A DNA stretch of 64,000 nucleotides. Origin: Bacillota bacterium (GTDB taxonomy: Bacteria > Bacillota > Clostridia > Lachnospirales > Lachnospiraceae). This document shows, piece by piece, positions 18,430 to 27,408 of this stretch. The first letter of the stretch is position 1; each line of letters opens with the position of its first letter. The notes under the pieces are model-generated. The model saw only the letters and a program-made list of their open reading frames with translations, was not told where the DNA came from and ran no database searches. The translations under genes and the position numbers were made by a program. The stretch covers positions 62,001-126,000 of the forward strand of contig CABJAN010000011.1 in the NCBI GenBank assembly GCA_902363515.1, read 5' to 3'.

Positions 18430-19224
18430 ATGAAATTAGGATTTATTGGATGCGGCAATATGGCATCAGCCATTATAGGGGGCATCCTAAAAAACAACCT
18501 TGTACAGCCTGATGACATCCTTGCCTCTGTAAAATCAGAAGCTTCGGCAAAACGGGTAAGAGAAACCCTTGGAGTTTCCTGCTCCACAGACAACCTGGAA
18601 GTGGCAAAGTCTGCCGATTATGTGTTTTTGGCTGTAAAACCCCAGTTCTGCGCCCAGGTTGCTACTGAAATAAAAGAAAGTTTAACCCCAAATCAGGTGC
18701 TGGTTTCCGTCATTGCCGGAAAAAATTTATCCTGGTTAAAAGAACACCTGGGAGAAGACAAAAAAATTATCCGTACCATGCCAAACACTCCGGCTCTGGT
18801 AGAGGAAGGCATCACCGGAGTCTGCCCGGATGCTCTGGTTTCCCAGGAAGAGCTTCAACAAGTATTAGCACTGCTGCGCTGCTGCGGACGGGCTGACGTG
18901 GTAACTGAGCCGATTCTGGATCTTGTAGGCGCTGTAAGCGGCAGTTCCCCTGCTTTTGTTTTTATGTTCATTGAAGCGCTGGCAGATGGCGCTGTAGCTG
19001 AAGGAATGCCCAGAAAACAGGCTTATGAGTTTGCCGCACAGGCAGTTCTTGGCAGTGCAAAAATGGTTTTGGAAACCCAAAAGCATCCAGGAGAATTAAA
19101 GGACATGGTCTGCTCCCCTGGGGGAACTACCATTGAGGGCGTGAACACGCTGGAAAAAGAAGGTATGCGAAGCGCTGTCATGGATGCTGTACGGGCTTGC
19201 ATTGCAAAGACGAAAAAATTATAA
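18430..19224 (+). CDS. proC: Pyrroline-5-carboxylate reductase
   Basis: A 264-residue enzyme for the last step of proline synthesis, reducing P5C with NAD(P)H. The Rossmann motif GFIGCGNMASAIIGGI is at the N-terminus. The family signature lies near the C-terminus (LKDMVCSPGGTTIEGV). VSGSSPAFVF and the IRTMPNTPALV block match the substrate-binding region. It stands as a single gene ended by a bidirectional terminator shared with the tRNA cluster. Confidence 0.96.
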   Translation: MKLGFIGCGNMASAIIGGILKNNLVQPDDILASVKSEASAKRVRETLGVSCSTDNLEVAKSADYVFLAVKPQFCAQVATEIKESLTPNQVLVSVIAGKNLSWLKEHLGEDKKIIRTMPNTPALVEEGITGVCPDALVSQEELQQVLALLRCCGRADVVTEPILDLVGAVSGSSPAFVFMFIEALADGAVAEGMPRKQAYEFAAQAVLGSAKMVLETQKHPGELKDMVCSPGGTTIEGVNTLEKEGMRSAVMDAVRACIAKTKKL

Positions 19225-19266
19225 TTTCTTCGGCTCTGTCTCACATCTTTCATATATCAGTTGCAC

Positions 19267-19299
19267 AAAAAGACCGATACACAAGGTATCGGTCTTTTT
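19267..19299. terminator. Bidirectional terminator of proC and the tRNA cluster
   Basis: A perfect hairpin, AAAAAGACCGATAC / GTATCGGTCTTTTT with a 5-nt loop, has T runs on both strands. Confidence 0.9.
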
Positions 19300-19301
19300 A
19301 G

Positions 19302-19375
19302 TAGCGAGAGGGGGATTCGAACCCTCGACACTACGGGTATGAACCGTATGCTCTAGCCAACTGAGCTATCTCGCC
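19302..19375 (-). tRNA. tRNA-Met (anticodon CAT), copy 1
   Basis: A 74-nt cloverleaf. The anticodon loop TTCATAC is held by TACGG/CCGTA, the D arm is GCTCAGTTGGCTAGAGC, and the acceptor pairs GGCGAGA with TCTCGCT (G1-U72 wobble, as in other elongator Met tRNAs). CCA is not encoded. Confidence 0.95.
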
Positions 19376-19401
19376 ATACTTTCTGATTTTTGCAAAAGGA
19401 A

Positions 19402-19474
19402 TGGGACCTATAGGGCTCGAACCTATGACCCTCTGCTTGTAAGGCAGATGCTCTCCCAGCTGAGCTAAGATCCC
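19402..19474 (-). tRNA. tRNA-Val (anticodon TAC), copy 1
   Basis: A 73-nt cloverleaf. The acceptor pairs GGGATCT with AGGTCCC. The anticodon loop CTTACAA is held by TCTGC/GCAGA, and the T loop is TTCGAGC. CCA is not encoded. Confidence 0.95.
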
Positions 19475-19502
19475 ATTTCATTTTAATTTGTCTTGCGACA
19501 AG

Positions 19503-19576
19503 TAGCGAGAGGGGGATTCGAACCCTCGACACTACGGGTATGAACCGTATGCTCTAGCCAACTGAGCTATCTCGCC
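19503..19576 (-). tRNA. tRNA-Met (anticodon CAT), copy 2
   Basis: Identical in sequence to the copy at 19302-19375. Confidence 0.95.
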
Positions 19577-19611
19577 ATCTTTCTCTTCCGCAAAGCATTT
19601 TCGCAAAAGAA

Positions 19612-19684
19612 TGGGACCTATAGGGCTCGAACCTATGACCCTCTGCTTGTAAGGCAGATGCTCTCCCAGCTGAGCTAAGATCCC
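19612..19684 (-). tRNA. tRNA-Val (anticodon TAC), copy 2
   Basis: Identical in the mature region to the copy at 19402-19474. It is the first gene of the cluster in the direction of transcription. Confidence 0.95.
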
Positions 19685-19718
19685 GTTCCACAGTTGCTGT
19701 ATCGCTGACTGCTTTGCT

Positions 19719-19748
19719 ATTATATACTGATTTGTCGTGAATTGTCAA
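19719..19748 (-). promoter_or_regulatory. Promoter of the tRNA cluster
   Basis: Minus-strand TTGACA (19743-19748) and TATAAT (19719-19724) are both perfect consensus with an 18-nt spacer. They lie 35 nt before the first tRNA. Confidence 0.85.
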
Positions 19749-19767
19749 CACTTTTTTGAAAAAAATT

Positions 19768-20418
19768 TTATTTTTTTTCTAACAACGAAATCAGCCGGCT
19801 GGTTCCCAGGCGATCTGCGCCCAATGCAATAAACTTTTCTGCATCTTCTACAGAGGCAATTCCCCCTGCTGCTTTTACTTTTATGTCTTTTCCCACATGA
19901 TTTCTCATAAGTTCCACATCTGCAAAGGTAGCCCCTCCTGTGGAAAAGCCTGTAGAAGTTTTAATATAGTCTGCCCCTGCTCTGGTTACCACCTGACAGA
20001 GCTTAATTTTCTCCTCTTCTGTCAGAAGGCAGGTTTCAATAATGACCTTCAAAAGTTTTCCATGGCAGGCCTTCTTAATCTCCTGAATTTCGGCCAGAAC
20101 CCCTTCATAATTTTGCTCTTTTACCATTCCCAGATTAATCACCATGTCAATTTCATCGGCTCCGTTCTTCACTGCATCCTCTGTCTCAAAAACCTTTGCC
20201 GCAGTGGTCATATTTCCATTTGGAAATCCGATGACCGTACAGATTTTCAAACGTTCCTGTACATAATCTCTGGCTTTTTTCACATAACAGGGTGGAATAC
20301 ATACAGAAGCAGCCTTATACTCCATGCCTTCTTCACACAGCGTCCGTATTTGCTCCCAGGTGGCTGTCTGCTTTAATAAGGTGTGATCTAATCTCTTTAA
20401 AATTTCTCTTTTTTCCAT
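19768..20418 (-). CDS. deoC: Deoxyribose-phosphate aldolase
   Basis: A 216-residue class I aldolase that splits 2-deoxyribose 5-phosphate into glyceraldehyde 3-phosphate and acetaldehyde. The Schiff-base Lys is in YIKTSTGFS, the proton-relay Lys is in VKAAGGI, and the block [13 protein letters not shown] is typical. The gene follows deoB by 18 bp and is last in the operon udp-cdd-deoB-deoC. It feeds nucleoside-derived deoxyribose into central metabolism. Confidence 0.95.
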   Translation of the reverse strand: MEKREILKRLDHTLLKQTATWEQIRTLCEEGMEYKAASVCIPPCYVKKARDYVQERLKICTVIGFPNGNMTTAAKVFETEDAVKNGADEIDMVINLGMVKEQNYEGVLAEIQEIKKACHGKLLKVIIETCLLTEEEKIKLCQVVTRAGADYIKTSTGFSTGGATFADVELMRNHVGKDIKVKAAGGIASVEDAEKFIALGADRLGTSRLISLLEKK

Positions 20419-20436
20419 TTCCCGAATCCTTTCTCT

Positions 20437-21621
20437 TCACAGTTTTTCCAAAACGGAAGTTCCAATGGTTCCCTCTGGCATAGGCACCTGAAAATTCTCT
20501 GCAATGGTTGCGCCAATCACTGCAAAGGTATCACTGACTCCCAGGTCTTTCCCTTCCTTCATGGACGGTGAATAAGCCAGAAATGGCACCTGTTCCCTGG
20601 TATGGTCTGTTCCTGTATAGGTTGGATCATTTCCATGGTCTGCTGTAAGAATCAACAAATCATCCTCTCTTAATACTTCCAAAAGTTTCCCTAACATCAC
20701 ATCAAATTTTTCCAGTTCTTCTGCATATCCCTGAACATTTCGCCTGTGTCCCCACAGAGCGTCAAAGTCCACCAGGTTGGTAAAACAAAGGCCCTTAAAT
20801 TCTCCTTTTGCGATTTCTATGGTCTGTTCCATTCCATGAACAGAACTTTTTGATTTATTGGATGCAGTTAATCCCTGTCCGTCAAAAATGTCATAAATTT
20901 TACCAACAGAAATCACGTCCAGGCCATGCTCTTTTAAGCTGTCAAGAACCGTTTTCCCGTAAGGTTTTAAGGCATAATCATGACGGTTTGCTGTGCGCCT
21001 GAACTCTCCTTTTTTTCTTCCTGTATAAGGTCTGGCAATGACTCTCCCCACTTTCCATTCATCCTTCATGGTAAGCTCTCTGGCAATTTCACAGTAGCGA
21101 TACAGATTTTCCAGTCCCATGGTTTCCTCATTGCCGCAAATCTGAAGCACCGAATCCGCAGAGGTATAGACAATAAGTTTTCCATCCCTGATTTCTTCTT
21201 CCCCCAGTTCCTCCAGAATTTCTGTTCCACTGGCGCTTTTGTTTCCGATAATGGTTCTGCCTGTACGCTTCTCCAGTTCTTCTATGAGCTCTTTTGGAAA
21301 TCCCGTCTCTGTAAAGGTCTGAAAAGGTTTCGTCACATAAAGTCCCATCATCTCCCAATGACCGGTCATAGTATCTTTTCCACAGCTTTTTTCCCGCAGC
21401 CGCATATAAGCTGCCAGGGGACTTTCCACAGGCTCCACTCCATGAAGGGCTTTTAAATTGGCAATTCCAAGACGCTTAAGATTTGGAATCTGCAGATGCC
21501 CTCTGCATGCCGCAATATGTCCCAGAGTATCTACGCCTACATCTCCGTATTCGGGTGAATCCTCCATAGCCCCAATCCCAAGAGAATCAAGTACAATGGT
21601 AAAAATCCTCTGATATCTCAT
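20437..21621 (-). CDS. deoB: Phosphopentomutase
   Basis: A 394-residue alkaline-phosphatase-superfamily mutase that converts (deoxy)ribose 1-phosphate to the 5-phosphate. Visible motifs are the N-terminal metal site [10 protein letters not shown], the Thr nucleophile region [13 protein letters not shown] and the C-terminal metal site [14 protein letters not shown] lies 7 nt before the ATG. It stands between cdd and deoC, linking nucleoside phosphorolysis to the aldolase. Confidence 0.96.
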   Translation of the reverse strand: MRYQRIFTIVLDSLGIGAMEDSPEYGDVGVDTLGHIAACRGHLQIPNLKRLGIANLKALHGVEPVESPLAAYMRLREKSCGKDTMTGHWEMMGLYVTKPFQTFTETGFPKELIEELEKRTGRTIIGNKSASGTEILEELGEEEIRDGKLIVYTSADSVLQICGNEETMGLENLYRYCEIARELTMKDEWKVGRVIARPYTGRKKGEFRRTANRHDYALKPYGKTVLDSLKEHGLDVISVGKIYDIFDGQGLTASNKSKSSVHGMEQTIEIAKGEFKGLCFTNLVDFDALWGHRRNVQGYAEELEKFDVMLGKLLEVLREDDLLILTADHGNDPTYTGTDHTREQVPFLAYSPSMKEGKDLGVSDTFAVIGATIAENFQVPMPEGTIGTSVLEKL

Positions 21622-21625
21622 ATTC

Positions 21626-22054
21626 TCACTCCTGTTCTGTTTTTGTCAGAGAAAACCCAAGGGGAAGCAGTTCCTCCAGGGTATATTCCTGCCAGGTTCC
21701 ATCCCCTTTTCCAAGAAGTACCTGAAATTCCTTTGCATCGCAAAACTCCATAAGCACCTGTCTGCACACTCCACAGGGCGCCGCTGTTTCTTTTGGCAGT
21801 TCTTCTCCCGGACCTCCCACAATGGCAATGGCTTCAAACTCCCGGATGCCCTCGGAAACCGCCTTAAACACCGCTGTGCGCTCTGCACAGTTTGTAGGAG
21901 AATAGGCTGCGTTTTCAATATTGCAGCCTGTAATAATCTGTCCGCCTTTTGAAAGCAAAGCTGCACCCACCCGAAAATTGGAATAGGGGGCATAAGAAAA
22001 CTGCCTGGCTTCCAGGGCTTTTTTTACTAATTCTTCTTTCTGTTCTTCTGTCAT
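21626..22054 (-). CDS. cdd: Cytidine deaminase
   Basis: A 142-residue homotetrameric zinc enzyme that deaminates cytidine and deoxycytidine to uridine forms. The catalytic block is [11 protein letters not shown] (zinc Cys and proton-shuttling Glu), and PCGVCRQVL supplies the other two zinc Cys. [12 protein letters not shown] binds the ribose. Its ATG overlaps the uridine phosphorylase stop as ATGA, so it is translationally coupled to that gene, which uses its product. Confidence 0.96.
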   Translation of the reverse strand: MTEEQKEELVKKALEARQFSYAPYSNFRVGAALLSKGGQIITGCNIENAAYSPTNCAERTAVFKAVSEGIREFEAIAIVGGPGEELPKETAAPCGVCRQVLMEFCDAKEFQVLLGKGDGTWQEYTLEELLPLGFSLTKTEQE

Positions 22055-22833
22055 AAATTTTCCCTGTCCTTTCTGATTAACAGGCGCAAAGCCTCCACAG
22101 CCACCTTAATAGCTGCTTCTGTATCATGCACAATGGGATTTTCCAATCCTGCTTTTTCCCGTTCCTGATTTCCCATTACCAGAAAATCTGAACCAACCCG
22201 CACTCTTAAATATGCTCCCACAATAAACAGAGCTGCAGATTCCATCTCTGAAGCTTTACATCCCATGCGCAGCCATGCTTCCCATTTATTTAAAAGCTCA
22301 TAACCTGCCGGTTTTGTCTCTGGCTCATGCTGTCCATAGAACGCATCCTTGCACTGTACCACACCGGTATGATAAGAATATCCCAGCTTTTTTGCCGCCT
22401 GAACAAGTGCATTGGTCACATCCAGGTCTGCCACTGCCGGATATTCCACAGGCGCATACTCCTTGCTGGTACCCTCCATGCGGATGGCACCTGTTGCAAC
22501 CACCAGATCCCCGCCTTTTACTTCTATATCCATGCCTCCACAGGTGCCTACCCGGATAAAGGTATCTGCTCCGCATCTTACCAGTTCTTCCATTGCAATA
22601 GACGCCGAAGGCCCGCCGATTCCGGTTGAGGTCACGCTTACTTTTTCCCCTTCCAGATATCCCGTATAGGTCACATATTCCCTGCTGTCTGCCACCAGTT
22701 TCGCATTTTCAAAATGACTGGCAATCTTCTCACACCGTTTTGGATCTCCCGGCAAAATCACGTATTTGCCCACATCTCCTTTGCGAATCTGTAAATGATA
22801 TTGTAGTCCGATTTCTCCTGAATAATTCTGCAT
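22051..22833 (-). CDS. udp: Uridine phosphorylase
   Basis: A 260-residue nucleoside phosphorylase. Motifs are the phosphate-binding [20 protein letters not shown] and the base/ribose-site ASEMESAAL. The family resembles purine nucleoside phosphorylases. The FYGQHEPE block and the operon with cdd favour uridine as the substrate. The ATG at 22833 is chosen because AAAGGGGTG sits just upstream; a longer in-frame start at 22863 has no such site. Confidence 0.88.
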   Translation of the reverse strand: MQNYSGEIGLQYHLQIRKGDVGKYVILPGDPKRCEKIASHFENAKLVADSREYVTYTGYLEGEKVSVTSTGIGGPSASIAMEELVRCGADTFIRVGTCGGMDIEVKGGDLVVATGAIRMEGTSKEYAPVEYPAVADLDVTNALVQAAKKLGYSYHTGVVQCKDAFYGQHEPETKPAGYELLNKWEAWLRMGCKASEMESAALFIVGAYLRVRVGSDFLVMGNQEREKAGLENPIVHDTEAAIKVAVEALRLLIRKDRENL

Positions 22834-22858
22834 AAGCACACCCCTTTCTTCTATCTGT

Positions 22859-22887
22859 ATCATAGCATCTGCCCTCTTTTATTTCAA
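22859..22887 (-). promoter_or_regulatory. Promoter of the udp-cdd-deoB-deoC operon
   Basis: Minus-strand TTGAAA (22882-22887) and TATGAT (22859-22864) have a 17-nt spacer. Confidence 0.8.
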
Positions 22888-23021
22888 TCCGGAACACGAA
22901 ATCTCTTTCCTCTTTTTTCGTTGTCAAGGTCTAAAACTTTATTAAATTTCCCCCATTCTGGTATATTGTCCCTTTTTGCTGAGAATCATTCTTAATAGAA
23001 AATGATTGGAGGATTCTTGCT

Positions 23022-23801
23022 ATGGCACTCAATAAAGTTGAAATTTGCGGCGTGAACACCTCGCGTCTCCCTGTTCTTACTAATGAAGAAAAAGAGGCTT
23101 TATTTGAACGTATAAAAAAAGGAGATACCGAAGCCCGGGAACGATATATCAAAGGGAATCTGCGTCTGGTACTCAGTGTCATTAAACGATTTTCCAGCAG
23201 CAATGAAAATGCAGATGACTTGTTTCAGATTGGATGTGTAGGGCTTATGAAGGCCATTGATAATTTCGATACCACTCTGAATGTAAAATTTTCCACTTAT
23301 GCGGTTCCCATGATTATCGGTGAAATCCGTCGTTATCTAAGAGACAATAATTCCATCCGGGTCAGCCGTTCCCTGCGGGATACTGCCTATAAAGCAATCT
23401 ATGCAAAAGAAAATTATATGAAACAAAACCTAAAAGAACCTACTTTAAATGAAATTGCCGCAGAAATCGGCATTGAAAAAGAAGAAATCGTCTATGCCCT
23501 AGATGCCATCCAAAGCCCGGTAAGTCTCTATGAGCCTGTTTACACAGAAGGCGGAGATACCCTGTATGTTATGGATCAGATTAGCGATAAGAAGAATAAA
23601 GAAGAAAACTGGGTGGAAAATCTCTCCTTAAAAGAAGCCCTGAAGCGTCTGGATGAACGTGAACGGAACATTGTAGAAATGCGTTTTTATGAAGGCCGCA
23701 CCCAGATGGAAGTTGCCCGGGAAATCGGTATTTCCCAGGCCCAGGTCAGCCGTCTGGAAAAACATGCCCTAAAAAGCATGCGCACCTATCTGCGTGCCTG
23801 A
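23022..23801 (+). CDS. sigG: RNA polymerase sporulation sigma factor SigG
   Basis: A 259-residue sigma factor of the forespore. The N-terminus (MALNKVEICGVNTSRLPVL) is the hallmark that separates SigG from SigF. Region 2 (IKGNLRLVLSVIKRF, DDLFQIGCVGLMKAIDNFD, then FSTYAVPMIIGEIRRYLRD), region 3 and region 4 (EVAREIGISQAQVSRLEK) are complete. It drives late forespore genes, so the organism should sporulate. A GTATA at 22961-22965 could be part of a SigF/SigG-type promoter, but the -10 match is weak. Confidence 0.95.
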   Translation: MALNKVEICGVNTSRLPVLTNEEKEALFERIKKGDTEARERYIKGNLRLVLSVIKRFSSSNENADDLFQIGCVGLMKAIDNFDTTLNVKFSTYAVPMIIGEIRRYLRDNNSIRVSRSLRDTAYKAIYAKENYMKQNLKEPTLNEIAAEIGIEKEEIVYALDAIQSPVSLYEPVYTEGGDTLYVMDQISDKKNKEENWVENLSLKEALKRLDERERNIVEMRFYEGRTQMEVAREIGISQAQVSRLEKHALKSMRTYLRA

Positions 23802-23828
23802 ATTTCCTGATATTTTTTCTTTTCACTC

Positions 23829-23857
23829 TTGTTCCATGCCCTGAAAATCTCTATAAT
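23829..23857 (+). promoter_or_regulatory. Promoter of the first MATE gene
   Basis: TTGTTC (23829-23834) and TATAAT (23852-23857) have a 17-nt spacer. This separates the transporter from sigG. Confidence 0.75.
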
Positions 23858-23893
23858 AAAAATATACTTGTTATACAGGAAGAAGGGAATATT

Positions 23894-25264
23894 GTGAAAA
23901 CATCTATGACTCAGGAAGAAAAATTTCAAATGATGACTGCAGCCCCCATTCCGGGGCTCATTGGCCGCATGGCAGTACCCACGATTATCAGTATGCTGAT
24001 TACTTCGTTTTATAATATGGCTGATACCTTTTTTGTAGCCAGAATCGGCACCAGCGCCACTGCTGCTGTAGGCGTCGTATTTCCCATTATGGCAGTGATT
24101 CAGGCCCTTGGCTTCTTTTTTGGCCATGGCTCCGGTAATTCTATTTCCAGACGTCTGGGAGCAAAAGATGCAGATACCGCCGGACAGCTGGCTTCTCTTG
24201 GCTTTTTTTCTGCTCTTTTATGCGGGCTTTGCGTCACCATTCTTGGCTGTTTATTTCTGGAGCCCCTGGCCCTTGCTCTTGGTTCAACCAAAACCATTTT
24301 GCCCTATACCAAAGAATATCTGGGAATTATTCTTCTGGGTGCGCCTTATATGACTGCCCAGTTGGTTTTGAATAATCAGCTTCGGTTTCAGGGCAATGCC
24401 TTTTATGCCATGATTGGTATTACTTCTGGTGGTATTCTGAATATTTTCCTGGACCCTTTGTTTATTTTTACTTTTAATATGGGTGTGTCAGGCGCTGCTC
24501 TCGCCACGATTGTAAGCCAGTTTGTCAGTTTCCTCCTGCTTCTTATGGGACACCGGATTTCCGGCTGTGTTCCACTGAAACTGAAATCCTTACAAAACCC
24601 TGGGAAAAATCTTCGGATTATCGCCAGCGGAGGGCTTCCCTCTCTGTTTCGACAGGGTCTTGGCAGTCTTGCTATTCTGGCGCTGAACTGGGCGGCAAAT
24701 CCCTATGGAGATGCAGCCATTGCCGCCATGTCCATTGTCTCCAGAATCAGCCAGTTTGCTTCTTCTTCCCTGATTGGATTTGGACAGGGTTTTCAGCCTG
24801 TATGTGGCTTTAATTATGGTGCGAAACGTTATGACAGAGTTATGGAGGCATTCTGGTTTTGTGTTAAAGTCGCCACCTGTGTACTCTTTGTCATTGCAGT
24901 TCTGGGATTTTGCTTTGCCTCCCCTTTAATTTCCCTGTTCCGAAAAGATGATCTCCAGGTCATTTCTATTGGAGCCAAAGCCTTACGTCTGCAATGCATA
25001 GCCCTGCCCCTTACAGGCTGGGTGATTATGAACAATATGATGACCCAGACCATAGGAAAAACCTTCCGGGCCTCTCTTCTGGCTGCTGCCAGACAGGGAA
25101 TTTTCTTCATCCCTGCCATTTTGGTTCTCCCAGGGCTGGCAGGTATCCTGGGCATTCAGCTGGCTCAGCCTATTGCCGACCTATGCGCCTTCCTTCTGGC
25201 AGTCATACTGAACCGCTCCGTCATAAAAGAAATGAAAATCCAGGAGAAGGAATTGTCACAATAA
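23894..25264 (+). CDS. MATE family efflux transporter
   Basis: A 456-residue membrane protein with 12 predicted helices in two related halves, the MATE layout. Early blocks FYNMADTFFVARIG and GHGSGNSISRRLG, and the second-half block GFGQGFQPVCGFNYGAKRY, are typical of the bacterial MepA/NorM-like group. It should export drugs or metabolites using Na+ or H+ entry. The GTG start has a GAAGGG site and yields MKTSMTQEEK. The real substrate is unknown. Confidence 0.88.
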   Translation: MKTSMTQEEKFQMMTAAPIPGLIGRMAVPTIISMLITSFYNMADTFFVARIGTSATAAVGVVFPIMAVIQALGFFFGHGSGNSISRRLGAKDADTAGQLASLGFFSALLCGLCVTILGCLFLEPLALALGSTKTILPYTKEYLGIILLGAPYMTAQLVLNNQLRFQGNAFYAMIGITSGGILNIFLDPLFIFTFNMGVSGAALATIVSQFVSFLLLLMGHRISGCVPLKLKSLQNPGKNLRIIASGGLPSLFRQGLGSLAILALNWAANPYGDAAIAAMSIVSRISQFASSSLIGFGQGFQPVCGFNYGAKRYDRVMEAFWFCVKVATCVLFVIAVLGFCFASPLISLFRKDDLQVISIGAKALRLQCIALPLTGWVIMNNMMTQTIGKTFRASLLAAARQGIFFIPAILVLPGLAGILGIQLAQPIADLCAFLLAVILNRSVIKEMKIQEKELSQ

Positions 25265-25294
25265 ACAAACTATTCTTAACAAACATTATACAAA

Positions 25295-25445
25295 AAAGAG
25301 TTATCCTATGAACTGCAATACAGAATATTTATACACTTCTGGCTCAGCCTGGGTTCACTTTGAGCCTGTAGTCTCAAAGCGTACTCGGCAAATTCGCCAG
25401 AATTGTATAAATATTCTCGATATGCAGTCAATAGAATAACTCTTT
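25295..25445. terminator. Long bidirectional terminator hairpin with conserved 58-nt core (element A)
   Basis: Interrupted complementary arms (from AAAGAGTTAT at 25295 to ATAACTCTTT at 25445) build a stem of about 45 nt on each side, with T runs on both outer strands. The apex 25341-25398 carries a conserved core. This core includes the sub-hairpin CTTTGAG-CCTGTAGT-CTCAAAG. It sits between convergent genes. The core recurs at 33459-33516. Confidence 0.8.
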
Positions 25446-27048
25446 ATTTTTTCTGCATCTTCTTAATCACCATCAAGGTTCCAAGCATCAGCACAATTCC
25501 CACAGGTAGCGCAATCCAGGGTGTCTGCACAAAACCAGCCACAATATAGGTCACAAAGCTTACCCCTGCTACTGTTAAAGCATATGGTAATTGTGTCGCC
25601 ACATGGTTTACATGGTTACACTGTGCTCCCGCAGACGCCATAATCGTGGTATCTGAAATGGGAGAACAATGGTCGCCGCATACAGCTCCTGCCATACATG
25701 CTGAAATAGAAATAATCATAAGCTCCGGATTCTGAGCTTCAAACACGCCTACTACAATGGGAATCAAAATTCCAAAGGTGCCCCAGGAAGTTCCTGTGGC
25801 AAATGCCAGAAAGCAGCCTACCAGGAAAATAATTGCCGGAAGCAGGTTCATCAGCCCATCCGAAGCAGATTTCATGGCAGTTGCCACAAAGACATCTGCT
25901 CCCAGACTATCTGTCATTGTCTTTAACGTCCATGCAAAGGTCAGGATTAAAATAGCCGGAACCATGGCCTTAAACCCTTCCGGAATACATTCCATGCATC
26001 CCCTGAAAGAAAGCACTCTTCTGCACACATAGAAAATCACAGTGAGCACCAATGCAAAAAAGCTTCCAATAGACAAAGCCAAAGAGGCCTCACTTTGGGA
26101 GAAAGCAGTAACAAAATCAGTGCCACTGAAAAATCCGCCTGTATAAATCATACCTGTAATACAGCAGATAATAAGAATTACGATTGGTACAACCAGGTCA
26201 ATGACTTTTCCCTTTGGATTGAATTTCTTTTCCTGTTCTTCATCTACCCGTTTGCCGGTAGTATAAATATCACCTTTCATAGCATTTGCTTCATGCAGAG
26301 CCATGGGACCGTAGTCGATTCTCATAAGTACCAGACCAAACATCATAATAATGGTCAATAATGCGTAAAAGTTATATGGAATTGCATTAATAAAAATAGC
26401 CAGTCCATCTTCCCCTTCTACAAACCCGCTGACTGCGGCTGCCCAGGAAGAAATCGGCGCAATAATACAGATAGGCGCTGCAGTTGCATCAATTAAATAA
26501 GAAAACTTTGCTTTTGATACATTATGCTTGTCTGTAATGGGGCACATAACGCTTCCCACAGTAAGGCAGTTGAAATAATCATCTACAAAAATCAATATTC
26601 CTAAAATAATCGTTGCAATCTGGGCTCCGATTCTTGTTTTTATATGGGTACTTGCCCATCTTCCAAAAGCAGCAGAACCGCCGGCTGCATTCATCATACA
26701 CACCATAGCTCCCAGAATAACCAGGAAAATCAGGATTCCCACATTGGAAGAATCAGAAAGCACTCCAATAAATCCATCGTCTAATACCTTCAATACAGTC
26801 CCTTCAAACCGGAAGTCAGCAGAAAACATGGCTCCCACTAAAATTCCGATAAACAAAGAACTGTATACCTCTTTCGTAATCAATGCCAGCCCAATGGCAA
26901 TCACCGGAGGCACTAAAGACCAAAAAGTTGCATACATTTGTGGCTTGGGCGCATCTCCGTCCCCTGCAAAAACGGTCACAGCAAACATGGTCATAAAAAC
27001 CAGCGCTGCCAGAACCCCGCCCAGAATTTTACGTTTTTTCTGTGTCAT
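25444..27048 (-). CDS. NhaC-type transporter under lysine riboswitch control, probable lysine transporter
   Basis: A 534-residue membrane protein of the NhaC/IT superfamily. A hydrophobic N-terminus (about 30 residues) is followed by about 11-12 helices. Blocks IFVDDYFNCLTVGSVM, FATGTSWGTFGI and CGDHCSPISDTTIM are family signatures. Annotators usually call such proteins Na+/H+ antiporters. Here the gene is preceded by a complete lysine riboswitch and terminator. Genes of this type behind lysine aptamers are regarded as lysine transporters, so uptake of lysine is the better prediction. The ATG at 27048 has GAGG 9 nt upstream. Confidence 0.85.
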   Translation of the reverse strand: MTQKKRKILGGVLAALVFMTMFAVTVFAGDGDAPKPQMYATFWSLVPPVIAIGLALITKEVYSSLFIGILVGAMFSADFRFEGTVLKVLDDGFIGVLSDSSNVGILIFLVILGAMVCMMNAAGGSAAFGRWASTHIKTRIGAQIATIILGILIFVDDYFNCLTVGSVMCPITDKHNVSKAKFSYLIDATAAPICIIAPISSWAAAVSGFVEGEDGLAIFINAIPYNFYALLTIIMMFGLVLMRIDYGPMALHEANAMKGDIYTTGKRVDEEQEKKFNPKGKVIDLVVPIVILIICCITGMIYTGGFFSGTDFVTAFSQSEASLALSIGSFFALVLTVIFYVCRRVLSFRGCMECIPEGFKAMVPAILILTFAWTLKTMTDSLGADVFVATAMKSASDGLMNLLPAIIFLVGCFLAFATGTSWGTFGILIPIVVGVFEAQNPELMIISISACMAGAVCGDHCSPISDTTIMASAGAQCNHVNHVATQLPYALTVAGVSFVTYIVAGFVQTPWIALPVGIVLMLGTLMVIKKMQKK

Positions 27049-27088
27049 AATCATTTTCCTCTCTTTCTTCTTTGCCTTTTGCAAATAG

Positions 27089-27137
27089 AAAAACCATGAA
27101 CGATACTCCCCTGTCCGGGAACGCGCTCATGGTTTTT
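27089..27137 (-). terminator. Expression-platform terminator of the lysine riboswitch
   Basis: The hairpin AAAAACCATGA...TCATGGTTTTT on the minus strand is followed by CTATTTG. It lies between the aptamer and the transporter gene. It is expected to form when lysine is bound. Confidence 0.85.
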
Positions 27138-27161
27138 GACAAATTTCTTATGACCAATGCT

Positions 27162-27319
27162 GATAGCGCTCCACGATTCCGTGACAGTACACTGCATATT
27201 CTACAGTGTCCCAGAAGCAAAACCCGGGCTGTTTTGGCTTCTTCGGCAGTTTCCCCTTTCATCTGCTGCGGCTGCCCAGCCTTTTGCAGCAAATTACTCT
27301 TGAAACCTGCGCCTCTATC
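27162..27319 (-). ncRNA. Lysine riboswitch (L box)
   Basis: Reading the minus strand from 27319, the conserved core appears in order: GATAGAGGCGC, AGAGTAA, AAAGGGGAA, GCCGAAG, CTGGG, ACTGTCAC and the closing GGAGCGCTATC at 27162-27172. The ends pair as the P1 helix (GATAGAGGCGC with GGAGCGCTATC). A terminator follows, so lysine should switch off the downstream transporter. The aptamer and terminator fill most of the gene-free stretch 27049-27408. Confidence 0.93.
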
Positions 27320-27408
27320 ATAATATCGTTCCTGGCAAATGCCAGAACTGCTTTTTCTATTTTGTTATCATATCATCTTGTGTCTCTTATGCCAAGAGAA
27401 AATTTCTT

